A stretch of DNA of 64,000 nt from Serratia sp. H1w (GCF_000633355.1 NZ_AYMQ01000040.1:29266-93265), one strand, 5' to 3'. Shown: positions 8,594-21,594, counted from the stretch's first letter. Translations and numbers: made by a program. The notes: generated from the sequence alone by a model not told the origin.

Positions 8594-10030
8594 TCAGGCT
8601 TTGCCATCTTCTACCGGTACGATTTCAGGTAACGGCTGGCGATAGCGTTTTGCCATTACCACATCTTCCATTTTTTCCAGCGATACCCCTTTGGTTTCCG
8701 GGATAAAGCGGGCGATAAACCAATAGCTGAACAGGCAGCAGACGGCAAAGACCCACATTGGGAAAGCCCCGTGGAAGGTCGAGAACAGATAAGGCTGGTC
8801 ATTGATCATCGGGAAGCTCTGGGCTACCACGAAGTTAGCCAGCCACATACAGCCAACGGCAATGCTCATCCCCTGTGAACGCATACGGTTAGGGAAGATT
8901 TCAGAGACCAGTACCCAGGCACCCACGCCCCACGACATGGCGTAGAACACCATAAAGAACAGCATGCCAAACAGTGCGAAGTAGCCGGTGGCTTGGGTAT
9001 ACAGGGCATAAGAGGTGATCAGCAGGCCAACGATGGTGCCCAAAGTGCCCCAGCGCATCAATGGGATACGGCCTATGCGATCCATCAACATTGCGCCGAT
9101 CACCGAGCCGACCAGTTGCAATACGCCGATCCAGATTGTCTGGAACAGGGCTTCCTGCGCATTTTCGGTCACGGTTTTCAGCACGACGGGGGCGTAGTAC
9201 ATCATCACGTTAACCCCGGTTACCTGTTGCAGCATGGCAATCATGCAGCCGACAAACAGAATGAAGCGTACGCGTACATCGCTGTAATTCAGTTTCTGTT
9301 TGCGGTGCTGTTCGTCCTGGCGAACCGAGTCTTTGATTTCTTTCAGCACGCTTTGTGCGTGCTCCGCATTTGAAACGCGGGTCAACATGGCTAATGCCTG
9401 GTCGTCGCGCCCTACCATTACGCTCCAACGTGGTGACTCAGGGATGATAAAGACCAGGGCAGTAAACAGCAGGCAGGGAATAACCTCTGAGCCAATCATC
9501 CAGCGCCAGCCCATTTCAACCAGCCAGGCTTCGCTGGCGTAGCTGGCAATCTTGAAGTTAACGTAAAAAATCACGATCTGGCCGAACACAATGGCGAACT
9601 GCTGCATGCTGAGCGCCCGGCCCCGCATATCTTTCGGCGAGACTTCCGACATATACATGGGGGATACCGTAGCGGCGAGCCCGACGGCCAGCCCCCCAAT
9701 GATGCGATAGATAACAAACCAGGTGAAGGTGGTAGCCAAGGCAGCACCGACCGCAGAAATGGTAAACAGCAAGGCGGCGACAACCAGAGCTTTTTTACGC
9801 CCATAACGCCCGGCCAGCGGCCCGGCACCAAAGGCACCGACCACACAACCGATCACCACGTTGGAAACGGCCCAGCCGGTCTCTGCCGGGCTAAGGTCAA
9901 AGTAGCTTTTAAGGGCTTCGATCGCGCCGGAAATCACGGCGGTGTCGTAACCAAACAGAATGCCACCGAGTGCTGCAATCCCGCAGATGCGCAGAATATA
10001 CCCAGTATTGTGTTTACGCTGATGTGACAT
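8594..10030 (-). CDS. iolT: myo-Inositol:proton symporter (MFS sugar porter family)
   Basis: This 478-residue protein has twelve predicted membrane segments and belongs to the sugar porter group of the major facilitator superfamily. Visible signatures are GRYGRKKA after segment 2, the EVSP-x-DMRGRALS motif in the first half, PESPRW before the central loop, DRIGR in the second half and PETKG near the C-terminus. Sequence and context match the Salmonella and Bacillus inositol transporters IolT. The start has a GGAGC site. It is divergent from iolA across 560 bases that contain candidate IolR operators. Confidence 0.88.
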   Translation of the reverse strand: MSHQRKHNTGYILRICGIAALGGILFGYDTAVISGAIEALKSYFDLSPAETGWAVSNVVIGCVVGAFGAGPLAGRYGRKKALVVAALLFTISAVGAALATTFTWFVIYRIIGGLAVGLAATVSPMYMSEVSPKDMRGRALSMQQFAIVFGQIVIFYVNFKIASYASEAWLVEMGWRWMIGSEVIPCLLFTALVFIIPESPRWSVMVGRDDQALAMLTRVSNAEHAQSVLKEIKDSVRQDEQHRKQKLNYSDVRVRFILFVGCMIAMLQQVTGVNVMMYYAPVVLKTVTENAQEALFQTIWIGVLQLVGSVIGAMLMDRIGRIPLMRWGTLGTIVGLLITSYALYTQATGYFALFGMLFFMVFYAMSWGVGAWVLVSEIFPNRMRSQGMSIAVGCMWLANFVVAQSFPMINDQPYLFSTFHGAFPMWVFAVCCLFSYWFIARFIPETKGVSLEKMEDVVMAKRYRQPLPEIVPVEDGKA

Positions 10031-10592
10031 ATGTTGCTCCGATTTTTATCCTGGCTTCTGCCTACTTGGGTGACTTGTAGGGGTCGAGGGAGGCAGAAGG
10101 GTGAACCGTGCCTGTCATCAAGGCGGTGTTTATCAGGGTGTCCTTTACCAGACAAGAACATTTATTTCATAATTAGTGAATAATGAAATATTAATTTTTA
10201 GATCCAGTTCAAAAATTTGAGTGTAAATAGCGCAAATGGCTCTGCTGATCTGCATGGATCATTGGAAAACTGACCCGCCCTGGCGAAAAAACGTATCTTT
10301 ATAAAAACTAGGGATTAGTAGGTAAGGCCCTGCCGTTACTGGATCGCAGATAGATTTATTCGCGACCCTGCATTCGGCTGACTGACATGACAAATTTGCG
10401 ATCGGTGGCGCTAAAAACAAATTTTCTAAAATATTTTATTTGAAACTTTTTTTTCAATGAAATAGAGTTTGATTCATCTGGTCAGGATTTAATCTGCCTG
10501 TGGGCCGTACTCTTGCAGGCGGCACGATGAGCGTCACGGCATGCGGCAACGCGTCGAGCCGTGGCGATAGCGGACTTTAAAGAGGGTGAAAC
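10031..10592. promoter_or_regulatory. iolT-iolA divergent control region
   Basis: No gene is seen. Two dyads built from the same half-site occur: TATTTCAT/ATGAAATA (10163-10170 and 10183-10190, 12-base spacer), about 130 bases before iolT, and TTGAAA/TTTCAA (10440-10445 and 10452-10457), about 135 bases before iolA. The same half-site recurs in the other divergent iol region at 16.15 kb. They are candidate IolR operators by recurrence and position only. Confidence 0.45.
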
Positions 10593-12098
10593 ATGAAAAC
10601 CGTGGGTAACTTTATTGGTGAGCAGGTTTGCCTGAGCAGCAGTCATCAGACCGTCGACGTGCACAATCCGGCGACCGGCCAGGTTGAACGTCGTGTGACA
10701 CAGAGCACCGCCGCCGAGGTGAAACAGGCTATTGATGTCGCCCATCAGGCATTTACCGACTGGGCGCGCACCACGCCGCTACGCCGGGCGCGTATCATGT
10801 TCAATTTCAAAGCATTGCTAGAGCAGCACCGTGAAGAACTGGCACAGTTGATCGTCAGCGAGCATGGCAAAGTCTATTCCGATGCGCTGGGTGAATTGAC
10901 CCGCGGCATGGAAGTGGTGGAGTTTGCCTGTGGCATTCCGCACCTGATCAAAGGGGAGTTCTCACCGGACGTGGGCACGGGCGTAGACAGTTTCTCGCTG
11001 ATGCAGCCGCTGGGCGTAGTGGCAGGGATTACACCGTTTAACTTCCCAGCCATGGTGCCGATGTGGATGTTCCCTATCGCACTGGCCTGCGGCAATACCT
11101 TCGTGTTGAAGCCCCCTGCGCTGGTGCCTTCTGCTTCCGTGCGTCTGGCCGAACTGCTGAAAGAGGCGGGTCTGCCGGATGGGGTGTTCAACGTGGTGCA
11201 CTGTGGCAATGAAGAAGCCTCACAGCTTTGTACCGATCCACGCATTCAGGCGGTGAGCTTTGTCGGTTCATCCACCGTTGCGGAACATATTTACACCACT
11301 GCCAGCGCCCACGGTAAACGTGTACAAGCTTTTGGGGCCGCTAAAAATCAGGCTATCGTCATGCCGGATGCGGATCTGGATGCTACGGTCAATGCGTTGA
11401 TGGGAGGGGCATTTGGCTCAGCCGGCGAGCGTTGTATGGCACTGCCGGTGGCCGTTGTCGTCGGTGATAGCACCGCAGATAAACTGATTGCCAAACTCAA
11501 ACCGCTGATCGCCCAACTGCGCGTTGGGCCGGGTATGCAGCAAGGTGGTGAAGAAAACGAAATGGGGCCGCTGGTCTCATCCGTCCATCAGAAAAAGGTG
11601 CTGGGGTACATTGATATTGGCGTCGAAGAAGGTGCAACGCTGGTGGTTGATGGCCGCAATTATCAGGTACCGGGTTATCCGGAAGGTTATTACGTAGGGG
11701 GAACTCTATTTGATAACGTCACACCGGATATGCGCATCTACCGCGAGGAGATCTTCGGGCCAGTGCTGGGTATTGTGCGTGTGGCAGATTACCAAACGGC
11801 TATCGATACGGTGAACAGCCACGAATTTGGTAACGGCAGCGCTATCTTTACCAATAACGGCCACTATGCTCGCCAGTTTGTGCATGAGGTTCAGGCGGGG
11901 ATGGTCGGGGTTAACGTGCCGGTACCGGTACCGATGGCCTTCCACAGCTTTGGTGGCTGGAAACGCTCGGTATTTGGTGCGCTTAACGTACATGGCACGG
12001 ACGGCGTGCGATTCTATACCCGCATGAAGACGGCTACCGCCCGTTGGCCAACTGGCCAGCAAACGGTCTCCGAATACAGTATGCCAACGCTGGGCTAA
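10593..12098 (+). CDS. iolA: CoA-acylating methylmalonate-semialdehyde dehydrogenase
   Basis: This 501-residue aldehyde dehydrogenase of the MMSDH class converts malonate semialdehyde to acetyl-CoA, CO2 and NADH, the last step of inositol breakdown. The catalytic Cys is C281 in the stretch GSAGERCMAL, and the oxyanion Asn is N150 in ITPFN. The segment FGAAKNQ replaces the ELGGK stretch carrying the general-base Glu of ordinary aldehyde dehydrogenases, as expected for CoA-dependent members. It is also called mmsA. The start has an AAAGAGGG site. iolB follows after 110 bases. Confidence 0.93.
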   Translation: MKTVGNFIGEQVCLSSSHQTVDVHNPATGQVERRVTQSTAAEVKQAIDVAHQAFTDWARTTPLRRARIMFNFKALLEQHREELAQLIVSEHGKVYSDALGELTRGMEVVEFACGIPHLIKGEFSPDVGTGVDSFSLMQPLGVVAGITPFNFPAMVPMWMFPIALACGNTFVLKPPALVPSASVRLAELLKEAGLPDGVFNVVHCGNEEASQLCTDPRIQAVSFVGSSTVAEHIYTTASAHGKRVQAFGAAKNQAIVMPDADLDATVNALMGGAFGSAGERCMALPVAVVVGDSTADKLIAKLKPLIAQLRVGPGMQQGGEENEMGPLVSSVHQKKVLGYIDIGVEEGATLVVDGRNYQVPGYPEGYYVGGTLFDNVTPDMRIYREEIFGPVLGIVRVADYQTAIDTVNSHEFGNGSAIFTNNGHYARQFVHEVQAGMVGVNVPVPVPMAFHSFGGWKRSVFGALNVHGTDGVRFYTRMKTATARWPTGQQTVSEYSMPTLG

Positions 12099-12208
12099 GT
12101 CGCAGCCAGATAAACCGGGGCCGTTATTCCATCGGGATAGCGGCCGCTGTTGCTGGTATCAACGCCTTGTAGCCACATTTATAAGTACGGGATTAAAGGA
12201 GAATGGTC

Positions 12209-13018
12209 ATGTCATCACTACTTGCGAAATGTCAGCAACCGGATGCCCAGGGGCGTATTCAGTCAGTTACCCCAGAAAATGCCCACTGGCGTTTTGTCGG
12301 GTTCGAGGTCTATCGGCTAGCGGCTGGGCAGTCGTTGCAGTTGGCTAGTGGCGATAAGGAGCTTTGCCTGGTGCTGGTGGCGGGAATTGCCTCTGTGGCA
12401 ACTCAACGTGCGGAATATCCCCACATTGGCAAGCGGATGAGTCCCTTTGAGCGTACTCCACCTTATTCCGTTTATGTTCCGCATCATGATCATGTTGAGG
12501 TGCGGGCAGAAACCGATCTGGAACTGGCGGTATGCAGCGCACCGGGTGAAGGACACTTGCCTTCACGCCTGATCACTCCGGCCGATGTCGGCGTAGAACG
12601 GCGGGGTAAAGGCCGTAACCAACGGCTGGTGCACAATATTCTGCCGGACAGCCAACCGGCCGACAGTCTGCTGGTGGTGGAGGTCTATACCGACGAAGGC
12701 AATACCAGCTCCTACCCAAGCCATAAGCACGACCAGGAAAACTGCCCGGACGAAACCTACCTGGAAGAGACCTATTATCACCGTCTTAACCCTGAGCAAG
12801 GGTTCTGCCTGCAACGCGTCTATACCGACGATCGCTCGTTGGATGAGTGTATGCCGGTGTATAACCGCGACGTGGTGAAAGTACCGCGTGGTTACCACCC
12901 GGTGGCCACCTTGGCCGGTTATGACAACTACTATCTTAACGTGATGGCGGGGCCGGTACGCATGTGGAAGTTCACCTGGGAAAAAGATCACGCCTGGATC
13001 AACAGCGACAGCTATTGA
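12209..13018 (+). CDS. iolB: 5-deoxy-glucuronate isomerase
   Basis: This 269-residue double-cupin enzyme isomerises 5-deoxy-glucuronate to 2-deoxy-5-keto-gluconate in the inositol pathway. The second cupin shows the likely metal site in YPSHKHDQ and EETYYHR (about residues 172-190), with a further His in GYHPV (about 230). The ATG at 12209 lies seven bases after AAGGAG and gives the usual MSSLLAKC start; the ATG two codons earlier is too close to that site. It is probably co-transcribed with iolA and ends at a GC palindrome before the convergent iolR. Confidence 0.93.
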   Translation: MSSLLAKCQQPDAQGRIQSVTPENAHWRFVGFEVYRLAAGQSLQLASGDKELCLVLVAGIASVATQRAEYPHIGKRMSPFERTPPYSVYVPHHDHVEVRAETDLELAVCSAPGEGHLPSRLITPADVGVERRGKGRNQRLVHNILPDSQPADSLLVVEVYTDEGNTSSYPSHKHDQENCPDETYLEETYYHRLNPEQGFCLQRVYTDDRSLDECMPVYNRDVVKVPRGYHPVATLAGYDNYYLNVMAGPVRMWKFTWEKDHAWINSDSY

Positions 13019-13030
13019 TCGACTATGTAG

Positions 13031-13050
13031 GGGCGCCGCATGCAGCGCCC
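13031..13050. repeat. REP-like palindrome between iolB and iolR
   Basis: GGGCGC (13031-13036), GCATGC core (13038-13043) and GCGCCC (13045-13050) form a nested palindrome preceded by GTAG. Copies of the same design occur at 38365, 49150 and 63983. It probably also acts as the shared terminator of two convergent genes. Confidence 0.7.
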
Positions 13051-13080
13051 GATTAGCCACATACCGCGCCCGCTCTGTAA

Positions 13081-13917
13081 TTACAACTCCTTGGCGTTAT
13101 TCAACGCCAAGGATACCGCTAGCGTCTGCGCCAGGCACATGGAGGCCACCTGCGAGCGGAACCCGTCAACCTGAGCTTCACGCACCACAAAACAGACGTC
13201 GCTAAAGGCGGCCAGCGGGCTGACCTGGCTGTCGGTAATGGCGATTAGCTGTGCGCCCTGCTTGGCTCCCAACTCAACCAGTTCTACCGCCTCTTTGGCA
13301 TAAGGTGAGTAGCTGATGGCAACTACCACGTCCTTGGGTTTCACCATGCTGAGCTGCTCGGTAAACATCCCGCCTAATCCATCGATCAGGAAGGCTCGCC
13401 TTTCCAGATGGCGCAGGGCATAGGTGAAATAAGAAGCCACGCTGAATGAGCGGCGTAGGCCGATCACGTAAATATTTTCCGCGCTATTCAGCAGTTCTAC
13501 TGCCCGATCCAATTGCTCGGCGCTGGTTTGCATCGCCAACTGTTGCAGCGCCTGCGAGTTGACCATCGTGAACACGTTGAGGATTTCCGCCGGCTTTTCC
13601 GGGGCAACGCTGTCGTCGGTGGAGGTTTGGCGGAACAGGCGTGCACGCTCGGTATAGTTCACCGTTTCTTCCATCAAATGCTGGCGGAAGACCTGTTTCA
13701 TTTCGTTGAAGCCGCTGAAACCAAAGGCGTTGGCGAAACGGATCAGGGTAGAAGGTGGCACGCTGGCCTGCGCGGCGATGGAGGCAACGGTATCGAAAGC
13801 AATGCTGTTACTGTTATCCAGGATGTAACGTGCCACCTGTTTCAAGCGCTTGCTCAGCGTTTCATAACGGCGGCGTATCTCGTCCTGTAACAGCGAAAGT
13901 TGAGTTGGGTTAGTCAT
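13081..13917 (-). CDS. iolR: RpiR-family regulator of inositol catabolism
   Basis: This 278-residue MurR/RpiR-type regulator has an N-terminal helix-turn-helix domain (about residues 1-80, with the ASVPPSTLIRFANAFGFSGF recognition region) and a C-terminal SIS sugar-phosphate domain (about 125-260). In Salmonella the equivalent IolR represses the iol genes until an inositol-derived inducer appears. Note that B. subtilis IolR is a DeoR-type protein and unrelated. The ribosome-binding site is weak. It lies between iolB and iolC, and a strong inverted repeat sits 25-46 bases before its start. Confidence 0.88.
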   Translation of the reverse strand: MTNPTQLSLLQDEIRRRYETLSKRLKQVARYILDNSNSIAFDTVASIAAQASVPPSTLIRFANAFGFSGFNEMKQVFRQHLMEETVNYTERARLFRQTSTDDSVAPEKPAEILNVFTMVNSQALQQLAMQTSAEQLDRAVELLNSAENIYVIGLRRSFSVASYFTYALRHLERRAFLIDGLGGMFTEQLSMVKPKDVVVAISYSPYAKEAVELVELGAKQGAQLIAITDSQVSPLAAFSDVCFVVREAQVDGFRSQVASMCLAQTLAVSLALNNAKEL

Positions 13918-13941
13918 CCATTCGGCTCGCAGTATTGGCTG

Positions 13942-13963
13942 AAGCGTATTGGTTGATACGCTT
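13942..13963. promoter_or_regulatory. Inverted repeat before iolR
   Basis: AAGCGTAT (13942-13949) and ATACGCTT (13956-13963) form a perfect 8-bp inverted repeat with six bases between, directly upstream of iolR. It is either an operator for autoregulation or a leader hairpin. It is unrelated in sequence to the TTTCA-type dyads elsewhere in the cluster. Confidence 0.45.
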
Positions 13964-14062
13964 AAAATAGTGTCCGGTTATTCTAACAGATGGTGCGGAC
14001 ATTTCATTTCGACAAAAAGCGATTTATTCCATCGCCGGTTGCGTTAGTTCACAGAAAATCGG

Positions 14063-14103
14063 CAAAAAAATCCCCTTAAAGCAGTGAAAATCACTTTAAG
14101 GGG
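14063..14103 (-). terminator. Intrinsic terminator of iolC
   Basis: On the minus strand CCCCTTAAAG pairs with CTTTAAGGGG around a 12-base loop and is followed by an A and seven U residues. It lies 21 bases after the iolC stop, so iolC is terminated before iolR. Confidence 0.9.
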
Positions 14104-14124
14104 CGGGTTCGTCAACGCGCAGAC

Positions 14125-16065
14125 TCAGCGCTGGTTGGTTTGACTCGCAGGCTGCGAGCGATATTGTCGCCAGAAACCGATCAGCGTCAGGTATTTCTGT
14201 TTCACCTGTTCGATCAGCCCGGCATCATCGATCTCACCTTGCAGCCAAAGGCGTGATGGAGCGCCAAAAATAGTGCGGCCAACCGCGAAGCCTTTTACCC
14301 AGCGGGCATCGGCAGCCGCGGCGAATCCGGCTTTCAGCGTTTCCTGCGGAGAGTCTAGCCCGAGGATTAACACCCCGCGGCAGAACGGATCGTGAGTTTC
14401 AATCAATTCACCCACTTTTTGCCAGTTGGCGGCGCTAAGCGGCGGCAACTTCCACCAGTCTGGTTGAACGCCCAACCGGTAGAAATGTTCCATTACCTGC
14501 AAATAGTTGCGCTCGTCTTTGTCGGCATTGCTCTCTGGCAAAATGACCTCTAACAGCAGCTCATGACCTGATTTGCAGCAGCCATGATATACGTCAACGA
14601 TCAACTCATCCTGTTCACGCCGCAGCGCCTCAGCATCCTGTGGATGATAAAAGACCAGGCATTTGACCACATGCTCTTGTGGCCAGTCGATCAGTTGCGA
14701 GCCAATATTACCGTGCTCCAACCGTAAAGGGCGGGAGCTTGGTAACTCCACCGGGCGGCCAATCCACCAACCCTGGCCAGTAATGGCATTCAGCGCCGCC
14801 TGGCCGTAAGTCGTATCGGCAAGAATGCCGCTGTTGCCGTGCAATCCTGCCTCTGCAGCCGCAGCCTGTGCGGCAGCCAACAACAGTGTTTTTAACTGTG
14901 GGATCCGTTCCGTGCTCACGCCTGATCCACGCGCCATCTCCGCCAATTGCTTGCGGTGATCGAAGGCGAATACACATAGCTCAGGCCACTGCTGCTTACG
15001 TGTGGTAACGCGGTGCAGATGGTTCAGGCGGGCATCCAGATCCGGGCGTTTCACTTCTTGTTCGCGTTGCAGGTAATCGTCCAGTTCCAGCTTGGTCGGC
15101 ATCGCGGGGGCGCAGCCATGGCGTGACACCACCAGTGCGCCGCAGGCATTGGCGTAGCGACAGGCTTGATCCCAGCCCTCGTCATTGAGATAGCCGCGCA
15201 GCAGGCCAGACATAAAGGCATCACCTGCGCCGAGCACGTTCAAAACCTCAACGCGAACGCCGGAGTGCAGTTTGACCTGCTGCCAATTGGCCGGGATCTC
15301 CCCTTCAAATACCGAGCAGCCTTGCGCCCCACGTTTGCACACCAAGGTAGCCTGGGTAACCTGACGAACGTTTTGCAGCGCAACCAGTGTATCGGTACTG
15401 CCACCCGCGATATGGAACTCTTCCTCGGTTCCCACAATGAGATTGAAATGGTGCAAAACTTCCTGTAGCTCGCGAGTCACCTTCTCCGATTCGATAAAGC
15501 GAGTTTCGCCATCGCCCAATGAGGTTAGCCCCCATAACACCGGCCGATAATCGATATCCAATGCGGTACGTAGCCCGTGACGGTGGGCGTACTCCAATGC
15601 TTTTAGCACCGCTGCGCGCGTTTTGGGATGGGAAAGGTGGGTGCCGGTGATTGCCAAGGCGCGTGATGAGGCAATGTAGTTTTCATCAATATCATCGGGC
15701 GTCAGCGCCATATCGGCGCAGTTTTCGCGGTAGAAAATCAGTGGGAAGGTTTCCTGATCCTTGATACCCAGGATCACCAGGCCGGTCAGGCGCTGCTTAT
15801 CGGTGATTAGGCTCCGCGTGTCGGCACCGACGCGCTGAAGCTCTTCACGTAGGAAACGGCCCATGTGCTCATCCCCCACACGTGCCAGCATGCCGGACTT
15901 TAGCCCTTGGATCGCGGTGCCGTAAGCCACGTTGCCGGAAGAGCCGCCAAGGTATTTGGAGAATGAGCTGGCATCTTCCAGGCGTGCGCCGATTTGTTGA
16001 GCATAAAAATCGACAGCGATGCGCCCTAGGCAAATGACATCAAGCTGTTTTTGTTGTGTGGCCAT
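14125..16065 (-). CDS. iolC: Bifunctional 5-dehydro-2-deoxygluconokinase / aldolase fusion
   Basis: This 646-residue protein joins two enzymes. Residues 1 to about 325 form a PfkB sugar kinase with the GGSSGN substrate motif (40-45) and the catalytic GAGDAF motif (279-284, base D282). The rest (about 340-630) is a DUF2090 domain regarded as the aldolase that splits 2-deoxy-5-keto-gluconate-6-phosphate into dihydroxyacetone phosphate and malonate semialdehyde. It thus combines the roles of IolC and IolJ of Bacillus, and explains why no separate iolJ is present. AAGGAAAC precedes the ATG. It is divergent from iolD and has its own terminator. Confidence 0.93.
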   Translation of the reverse strand: MATQQKQLDVICLGRIAVDFYAQQIGARLEDASSFSKYLGGSSGNVAYGTAIQGLKSGMLARVGDEHMGRFLREELQRVGADTRSLITDKQRLTGLVILGIKDQETFPLIFYRENCADMALTPDDIDENYIASSRALAITGTHLSHPKTRAAVLKALEYAHRHGLRTALDIDYRPVLWGLTSLGDGETRFIESEKVTRELQEVLHHFNLIVGTEEEFHIAGGSTDTLVALQNVRQVTQATLVCKRGAQGCSVFEGEIPANWQQVKLHSGVRVEVLNVLGAGDAFMSGLLRGYLNDEGWDQACRYANACGALVVSRHGCAPAMPTKLELDDYLQREQEVKRPDLDARLNHLHRVTTRKQQWPELCVFAFDHRKQLAEMARGSGVSTERIPQLKTLLLAAAQAAAAEAGLHGNSGILADTTYGQAALNAITGQGWWIGRPVELPSSRPLRLEHGNIGSQLIDWPQEHVVKCLVFYHPQDAEALRREQDELIVDVYHGCCKSGHELLLEVILPESNADKDERNYLQVMEHFYRLGVQPDWWKLPPLSAANWQKVGELIETHDPFCRGVLILGLDSPQETLKAGFAAAADARWVKGFAVGRTIFGAPSRLWLQGEIDDAGLIEQVKQKYLTLIGFWRQYRSQPASQTNQR

Positions 16066-16659
16066 ACCCGTTTCCTTCTGTCATTAAGCAAAACCGATTG
16101 CGACCCGGTAGAGGAGGTAAGCAGGAAGCATGGATCGAATTATGAGGAATAAAAATTTCAATTTCAATATTAAATGAAATTTATACCCCGAAAATGTGAT
16201 GCATTTAAAAGCGGCTTGTCACGGGAAACTGGCCACCAGAGCGCATTATCATTGACAGAACAACCTGTTGCTGAAATGGACGGCACAAACGGAGGCCATC
16301 TTGATGTTTACTGGTTCGATCGAGGAATGGGCGCGTCTGTTGAACACGAGCTATGATGACTTTATGTCTAATTATTTGAATTTTAAATATAACTCTAGCC
16401 TGAGTGGTTTGGCATTATGCGATCCTTATCGCAAAATGAAATGTTTTTTCTGTATTGATATTTTATGAAAAATATATTTGTTTATAATCAAAGCACGTTT
16501 CAAACTGCTTATTGAATGAGCAGTATGTAACAACCCAGACACGAAAAGCACTGCCTTTGTATAACAAAAGTCAGCGTTACTGCCACCGGATATGTCTGCC
16601 TGTTCGCAAGCTACAGCTTGGAGCAGAAAGGGATAACACCAAAAGAAAGGGTGAGTAAA
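16066..16659. promoter_or_regulatory. iolC-iolD divergent control region
   Basis: This stretch holds no supported gene. AAATTTCA (16153-16160) pairs with TGAAATTT (16175-16182), and a further ATTTCA (16161-16166) sits inside, giving nested dyads of the half-site also seen between iolT and iolA. This is a candidate IolR operator about 90 bases before iolC. Short open frames here have no ribosome-binding sites and were rejected. Confidence 0.45.
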
Positions 16660-19693
<3,034 letters not shown>

Positions 19694-19731
19694 GCCCGTA
19701 GCTACTACATTCCCGCTCTAGAGGGACGACT

Positions 19732-20616
19732 ATGAAAATCGCTTTTGATGTCGATGTGATTAAGGATTTGGGCATTACCAAGATGGTGGAACAGGTGGCT
19801 GACTGGGGCTATAAGTACATTGAGCAGTCGCCGCATCCGCAGATCAATCCCTTCTATAAGCATCCAAAAGCCGGTCGTGACGTTCTGGCGGAATATCAAC
19901 GGGCGTTAAAGGCCACCGGGGTGGAGATATCTTCGTTTATCGTGGTGTATCGCTGGTCCGGCCCTGGGGAAGACCGCCGTCGTGCGGCGGTCAAGAACTG
20001 GCGGCGGATGATTGAAATCGCGGTGGAGATGGGGGTTCAGGTGATTAACACTGAGCTGGCGGGCAACCCGAACGAGCCGGAGATTTGCGAAGAGCTGTGG
20101 TACCAATCGATGGAGGAACTGCTGCCGATAATCGAACGTGAAGGCATTCGCATGGAGATCCAGTCCCATCCGTGGGACTTTTGCGAGCTAAGCAACGAAA
20201 CCGCCGACATGGTGAAATCGTTGCGTAGCGACAACGTGACCTATCTCTACAGCGTTCCCCACACTTTCTATTACGACCAGGGGCGCGGCGATATCGCCAA
20301 TATGCTGCGCTATGCAGGCAGCGATCTTTCCCACGTATTGATTGCCGATACCATGAATCACACCCGTCCCTGCCGGTATATCGTCAATCCGCCGGGCGTC
20401 GATGCGGTGGTACATCAGCATATGGCTATTGGCGAAGGCGAAGTAGACTTCGCGACCTTGTTCCAAACTCTGCGCGATATGGAGTTTGCCAACCGTACCT
20501 TTAAGGTCGGTGGGGAGTCCATTATCTGCACCTCGCTGTTCGGTTATCCGGAGAGAATGCCTGCCCAGGCGGTGGCAACCAGAGAGCGCATCGAAAAAGA
20601 GCTGTTGGGTAAATAA
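19732..20616 (+). CDS. iolH: Inositol cluster TIM-barrel protein IolH
   Basis: This 294-residue protein has the sugar phosphate isomerase/epimerase fold and matches the IolH group conserved in Bacillus and enteric iol clusters. It begins MKIAFDVDVIKDLG and carries QSHPWDF, SVPHTFYYDQ and a C-terminal GGESIICTSLFG. The exact reaction of IolH is not settled. It sits 38 bases after iolG with a GAGGG site and is followed by iolE, so it belongs to iolDGHE. It is a different subfamily from the IolI-like protein at 7.7 kb. Confidence 0.85.
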   Translation: MKIAFDVDVIKDLGITKMVEQVADWGYKYIEQSPHPQINPFYKHPKAGRDVLAEYQRALKATGVEISSFIVVYRWSGPGEDRRRAAVKNWRRMIEIAVEMGVQVINTELAGNPNEPEICEELWYQSMEELLPIIEREGIRMEIQSHPWDFCELSNETADMVKSLRSDNVTYLYSVPHTFYYDQGRGDIANMLRYAGSDLSHVLIADTMNHTRPCRYIVNPPGVDAVVHQHMAIGEGEVDFATLFQTLRDMEFANRTFKVGGESIICTSLFGYPERMPAQAVATRERIEKELLGK

Positions 20617-20677
20617 CTTTCTTGGCCACACCGGCGGGAAAGGTAGCCGGTAAGTGCCTACATGACTGAGGCTGAAA

Positions 20678-21574
20678 ATGAACAAAGACAATGTAAAGCT
20701 GGCAATCGCCCCGATTGGCTGGACGAATGACGATATGCCTGAATTAGGCAACGAGAATACGTTCCAGCAGTGCGTCAGTGAAATGGCGCTGGCCGGGTTC
20801 ACCGGCAGTGAAGTGGGCAGCAAATACCCGCGTGACCCCAAAGTGTTGAAACCGATGCTGGATATCCGGGGTATTCAGATTTGTAATGCCTGGTTCAGCA
20901 CGTTCTTCGCCGATGGGCTGAAGGAAAAGACCATCGACGAGTTTGTTAACCATATGAATTTCCTGCATGCCATGGGAGCCAAGGTGATTGGTTGTTCCGA
21001 GCAGAGCAAAAGCATCCAGGGCACCACCAAGGCGGTATTCGAAGAGAAGCCTTATTTCAGCGATGAAGAGTGGCAGCGAGTGGCACAGGGCTATAACGAG
21101 CTGGCGAAAATTGCCGCCGGTAAAGGGATGCAGGTCTGCCTGCACCATCATATGGGCACGGGTATCCAGACCACGGAAGAAATAGACCGCTATATGAGCA
21201 TGGTCAACGACGACGTTTATCTGCTGTTCGATACCGGGCACGCCTATTATTCCGAAGGCAGCCAGGAGGCGATGCTGGCAATCCTGGAGAAATACCTGCC
21301 GCGTATCAACCACGTACACCTGAAAGATGTGCGTGACGAGGTGGTGGCCGAAGTTAAAGCCAAGCACCTGAGCTTCCTGGACGGGGTGAAAAAAGGCACT
21401 TTCACCGTACCTGGGGATGGCGTGATCGATTTCCGGCCGGTATTTAAACTGTTGGATGAGCGTGGCTATAAGGGCTGGATGGTGGTTGAAGCCGAACAGG
21501 ATCCGGCGCTGGCCAATCCTTTTGAGTATGCAGTGAAAGCACGTCGCTATATTCGCGAAACAACCGGGCTTTAG
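20678..21574 (+). CDS. iolE: myo-Inosose-2 dehydratase
   Basis: This 298-residue TIM-barrel enzyme dehydrates scyllo-inosose to the trihydroxycyclohexane-dione, the second pathway step. Family stretches include [14 protein letters not shown] (about residues 11-24), [11 protein letters not shown] (47-57), [10 protein letters not shown] (about 161-170) and the metal-site regions [12 protein letters not shown] and NHVHLKD. The ATG at 20678 agrees with the family N-terminus. It ends the iolDGHE operon at a hairpin shared with the convergent yhhY. Confidence 0.93.
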   Translation: MNKDNVKLAIAPIGWTNDDMPELGNENTFQQCVSEMALAGFTGSEVGSKYPRDPKVLKPMLDIRGIQICNAWFSTFFADGLKEKTIDEFVNHMNFLHAMGAKVIGCSEQSKSIQGTTKAVFEEKPYFSDEEWQRVAQGYNELAKIAAGKGMQVCLHHHMGTGIQTTEEIDRYMSMVNDDVYLLFDTGHAYYSEGSQEAMLAILEKYLPRINHVHLKDVRDEVVAEVKAKHLSFLDGVKKGTFTVPGDGVIDFRPVFKLLDERGYKGWMVVEAEQDPALANPFEYAVKARRYIRETTGL

Positions 21575-21594
21575 ATCTTTGTGGTACCTGGCAG

